The notes beneath the pieces are model-generated. The model was not told where the DNA came from, ran no database searches, and worked only from the letters and a program-made list of their open reading frames with translations. Positions 62,203 through 64,000 of a stretch of DNA of 64,000 bases are shown here, piece after piece. Position 1 is the stretch's first letter. Every line of letters starts with the position of its first letter. This stretch comes from CAURNT01 sp963539215 (GTDB lineage Bacteria; Fusobacteriota; Fusobacteriia; Fusobacteriales; Leptotrichiaceae): assembly GCA_963539215.1 (NCBI GenBank), contig CAUTJT010000003.1, positions 84,498-148,497 on the forward strand, written 5' to 3'. The position numbers and the translations under genes are program-made.

Positions 62203-64000
62203 CTATTTATTCTTCTCTAAAGCTTCTAATCTCTTCATTAATTGATCAATTATTGCTTTATTTTGAACTTGTTCTTTTCTGTATTCTTGTATCTCTTGTT
62301 TATATTCAGTATTTTCACGGATAACATCTTCTAATTTTTCTTTAAGATCTATTATATCATTTCTATGTGTATCATTATCACGTGTATTTCTATCAAATTG
62401 ATATCCAATTCCTATTCCAAATGAAACATGTCCTTTTGTATTTAATGCTCCACTTGCTTTATACACTAATGATCCTCTATGATTTAATCCACTTAATCCT
62501 AATGCAAATGCACTTTCTCCTCTATGTACTCCTACTGAAGCTGCAATGTTATGTCTATGCATCCCTATATTACTTACTTGTGGTAAGTTTGCCATTGCTA
62601 CACTTGAAGCTATTCCTGCATTTATTCCTTTTAGAACTCCACTTAATTGTGATCCATTTATTGCATCTTGACTTGTATCACTTATTTCTCCAGGTGCAAC
62701 ATTTGTTATCTTAGTATTTCCAGCATCAATTCCTTCAGAAGATATAGTTACTACTGGTTTATTTTCTCTATTTCCTATCTTAATAGAATCAAATTCTGGA
62801 TTTTGACTAAATTTAATGTTTACTGAATCTTTACCTGTTGTTGTAACAACATTTTTACTACTAAATTTAGCTTCATTATTTGCATCTTCTTTACTTACTT
62901 TATCATTACCTAATATTGAAAATTTTTCCCCTAAATTTCTATGTACATCATCACCAACATTTGCTCCAAAGTCAAGTCCTGCTTTAGATAATGTCTTAAG
63001 ATCATCTAAGTTTGCTGCAGTATTTAATTTAGCATCATTTTCAGGAGTTTTAATTAAATCTTCTACAACTTTTTTATCATCTGATTTATTTGCATCTGTT
63101 TTAATATCAGCTGCTTTTAATCCACTAGCAATATTTCCTAAACTTTGTGGCGCTCCTATCTCATTAGGTTTTGAATTAGGTGCTACAAGGTTAGTCTTAA
63201 TATCTTCAACTTTAACTTCTGTATCAGTTGCATTACCTTTTTCATCTAATAAGTAGAACTTATCACCTTTCTTAACTATAGGTTTACCATCTTTATTTGT
63301 ATATGTAATAGGTAATCCTTCTACATCAACTTTTACTGTAGTTGTTGTTACAACTTTTCCTAAAGGATCTAATCTATCTTTTGTAACTAGTTTAACATTT
63401 GTATTTCTTCCATCTGCAAATTGAACATTATCATTTGGATTTACTTTTTCTGTTCTATTATCATATTCAGAATCTTTAGGTGCAGATTTACTTTCTACCT
63501 TACCTATATTAAATCCAGATTGTTCTATAGCATCTGCTACTTGGTTTCCTGTTACAAACTTAGCACCTTCATTAACTTTAACTTCTGCTACAGGTTTAGC
63601 ATCAGTATTTGGTTTACCATCAGTTAAGTCTTTATCTTCATATACTTTACCATCTGCTGCTATAGTTCCAATAGGTTTAACATTTTGTTTAGGATTTCCA
63701 TCTTTATCAATATCAGTTGGATTATATACCTTATCTCCTATTTTAATAAGTTTAGTTCCATCAGGTTTAACTATTTCTGTAGGTGTTATTTCTCCAGTTT
63801 TTAATTCAAACGTTAATGTTCTAACACCTTTATCATCTGTTTTACCAGTTACTTCTATACCATTTTTACCAACAAATTTAACTTCATTAGAATTTTTAAC
63901 TTGATCATTATATGGTTTAGTTGTATCTCCTGTTGTCTTATCAGCTGATACTACCCATCCCATTTTTCTTAAATCTCCAACTGTTGCTGCATTATTATCA
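62203..64000 (-). CDS. YadA-type trimeric autotransporter adhesin (C-terminal part, partial)
   Basis: The frame runs off the right edge; 598 residues are visible. The visible stalk has VGDLRKMGWVVSAD, VKFVGKNGIEV, TGNQVADAIEQSGF and similar head/neck-stalk motifs. It is followed by the neck VAPGEISDTSQDAINGSQL and the trimeric beta-barrel anchor (ASVGVHRGESAFALG ... FGIGIGYQF). The protein is a surface adhesin assembled as a trimer. Unusually, about 60 residues of predicted coiled coil (DIIDLKEKLEDVIRENTEY ... RLEALEKNK) follow the anchor's last strand. Start codon is outside the window. Confidence 0.92.
   Translation of the reverse strand, partial: DNNAATVGDLRKMGWVVSADKTTGDTTKPYNDQVKNSNEVKFVGKNGIEVTGKTDDKGVRTLTFELKTGEITPTEIVKPDGTKLIKIGDKVYNPTDIDKDGNPKQNVKPIGTIAADGKVYEDKDLTDGKPNTDAKPVAEVKVNEGAKFVTGNQVADAIEQSGFNIGKVESKSAPKDSEYDNRTEKVNPNDNVQFADGRNTNVKLVTKDRLDPLGKVVTTTTVKVDVEGLPITYTNKDGKPIVKKGDKFYLLDEKGNATDTEVKVEDIKTNLVAPNSKPNEIGAPQSLGNIASGLKAADIKTDANKSDDKKVVEDLIKTPENDAKLNTAANLDDLKTLSKAGLDFGANVGDDVHRNLGEKFSILGNDKVSKEDANNEAKFSSKNVVTTTGKDSVNIKFSQNPEFDSIKIGNRENKPVVTISSEGIDAGNTKITNVAPGEISDTSQDAINGSQLSGVLKGINAGIASSVAMANLPQVSNIGMHRHNIAASVGVHRGESAFALGLSGLNHRGSLVYKASGALNTKGHVSFGIGIGYQFDRNTRDNDTHRNDIIDLKEKLEDVIRENTEYKQEIQEYRKEQVQNKAIIDQLMKRLEALEKNK

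Noticed and set aside
62367..62714. Plus-strand frame rich in Leu/His/Tyr opposite the YadA anchor
   Set aside because: Shadow of a repetitive coding region; no ribosome site and a biased composition.
1..64000. tRNA, rRNA and CRISPR features
   Set aside because: The only T-loop-like GTTCGA sequence belongs to the tmRNA; no regularly spaced repeats or rRNA signatures were seen by eye. A tRNA/CRISPR search program would be decisive.

Overview
This window is a very AT-rich, gene-dense bacterial chromosome segment. Its gene content suggests a Fusobacteriota member of the Leptotrichiaceae type (Streptobacillus or Sneathia-like). The clues are very low GC, Gram-negative envelope functions (TolC-type outer-membrane factor, YadA-type trimeric autotransporter, MORN-repeat lipoprotein) beside Firmicute-like housekeeping genes (RbgA, CshA-like helicase, YqeK), an archaeal-type Ogg2 glycosylase and a nicotinamide phosphoribosyltransferase. 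This assignment is inferred from gene content; no rRNA gene is present to confirm it.

Layout. 1-2.4 kb: a partial gene and a small cupin, divergent from a DEDDh exonuclease and a UPF0126 membrane protein, then a convergent NlpC/P60 hydrolase. 2.4-4.2 kb: a decayed prophage head-module fragment, namely the C-terminal end of a MuF minor head protein fused to a Ntox50-like toxin domain and broken by one in-frame TAA, a small overlapping candidate immunity gene, a candidate RNA pseudoknot/terminator, and a frameshifted GP20-type scaffold gene. 4.3-10.4 kb: a DUF2130 coiled-coil/nuclease-like protein, thymidine kinase fused to a degenerate dethiobiotin-synthetase-like domain, an exported protein and a large FtsX-type permease split at a (TA)6 tract. 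10.4-23.7 kb: plus-strand information-processing genes (rsuA, dnaX, rplI, dnaB, trhP, a two-component system, truB, galU, bifunctional nnrE/nnrD). 23.75-24.13 kb is a long intergenic stretch that looks like a small-RNA gene. 24.1-26.3 kb: coaBC and a TtcA-like thiolase.

26.3-28.5 kb (minus): cyclophilin, YgjP-like metallohydrolase, a membrane protein and a Nudix hydrolase. The Nudix unit is divergent from an ABC-F gene and the two promoters appear to share one palindromic -35 box. 30-36.7 kb: ogg2, yajC, an amidase, yqeK, then a trans-translation cluster (rnr, smpB and, after one opposing gene, the tmRNA gene ssrA). 36.7-39.8 kb: a ClC channel with a TrkA-C tail, and nadV. 39.8-47.2 kb (minus): lipoprotein cyclophilin, a small unknown, a TolC-MacA-MacB(ATPase)-MacB(permease) efflux operon, an SdpI-like protein and typA. 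47.4-58.3 kb (minus): ten abutting or overlapping genes (yhbY, a divergent PAP2 protein, tlyA, ctpA, rsmI, rbgA, cshA-like, ppc, tyrS, trxB) that look like one operon. 58.5-61.4 kb: a zinc alcohol dehydrogenase with a Cys/His-rich tail and a near-palindrome over its promoter, then rpiB-HIT-trmH. 61.5-64 kb: a MORN lipoprotein downstream of the C-terminal part of a YadA-type autotransporter that runs off the window.

The most interesting points are the MuF-Ntox50 toxin/immunity relic with its RNA pseudoknot, the TK1-BioD-like fusion, the (TA)n-split permease, the shared -35 divergent promoter, the candidate small RNA, and the post-anchor coiled coil on the YadA-like protein. No tRNA, rRNA, CRISPR array, IS element or integrase was recognised.
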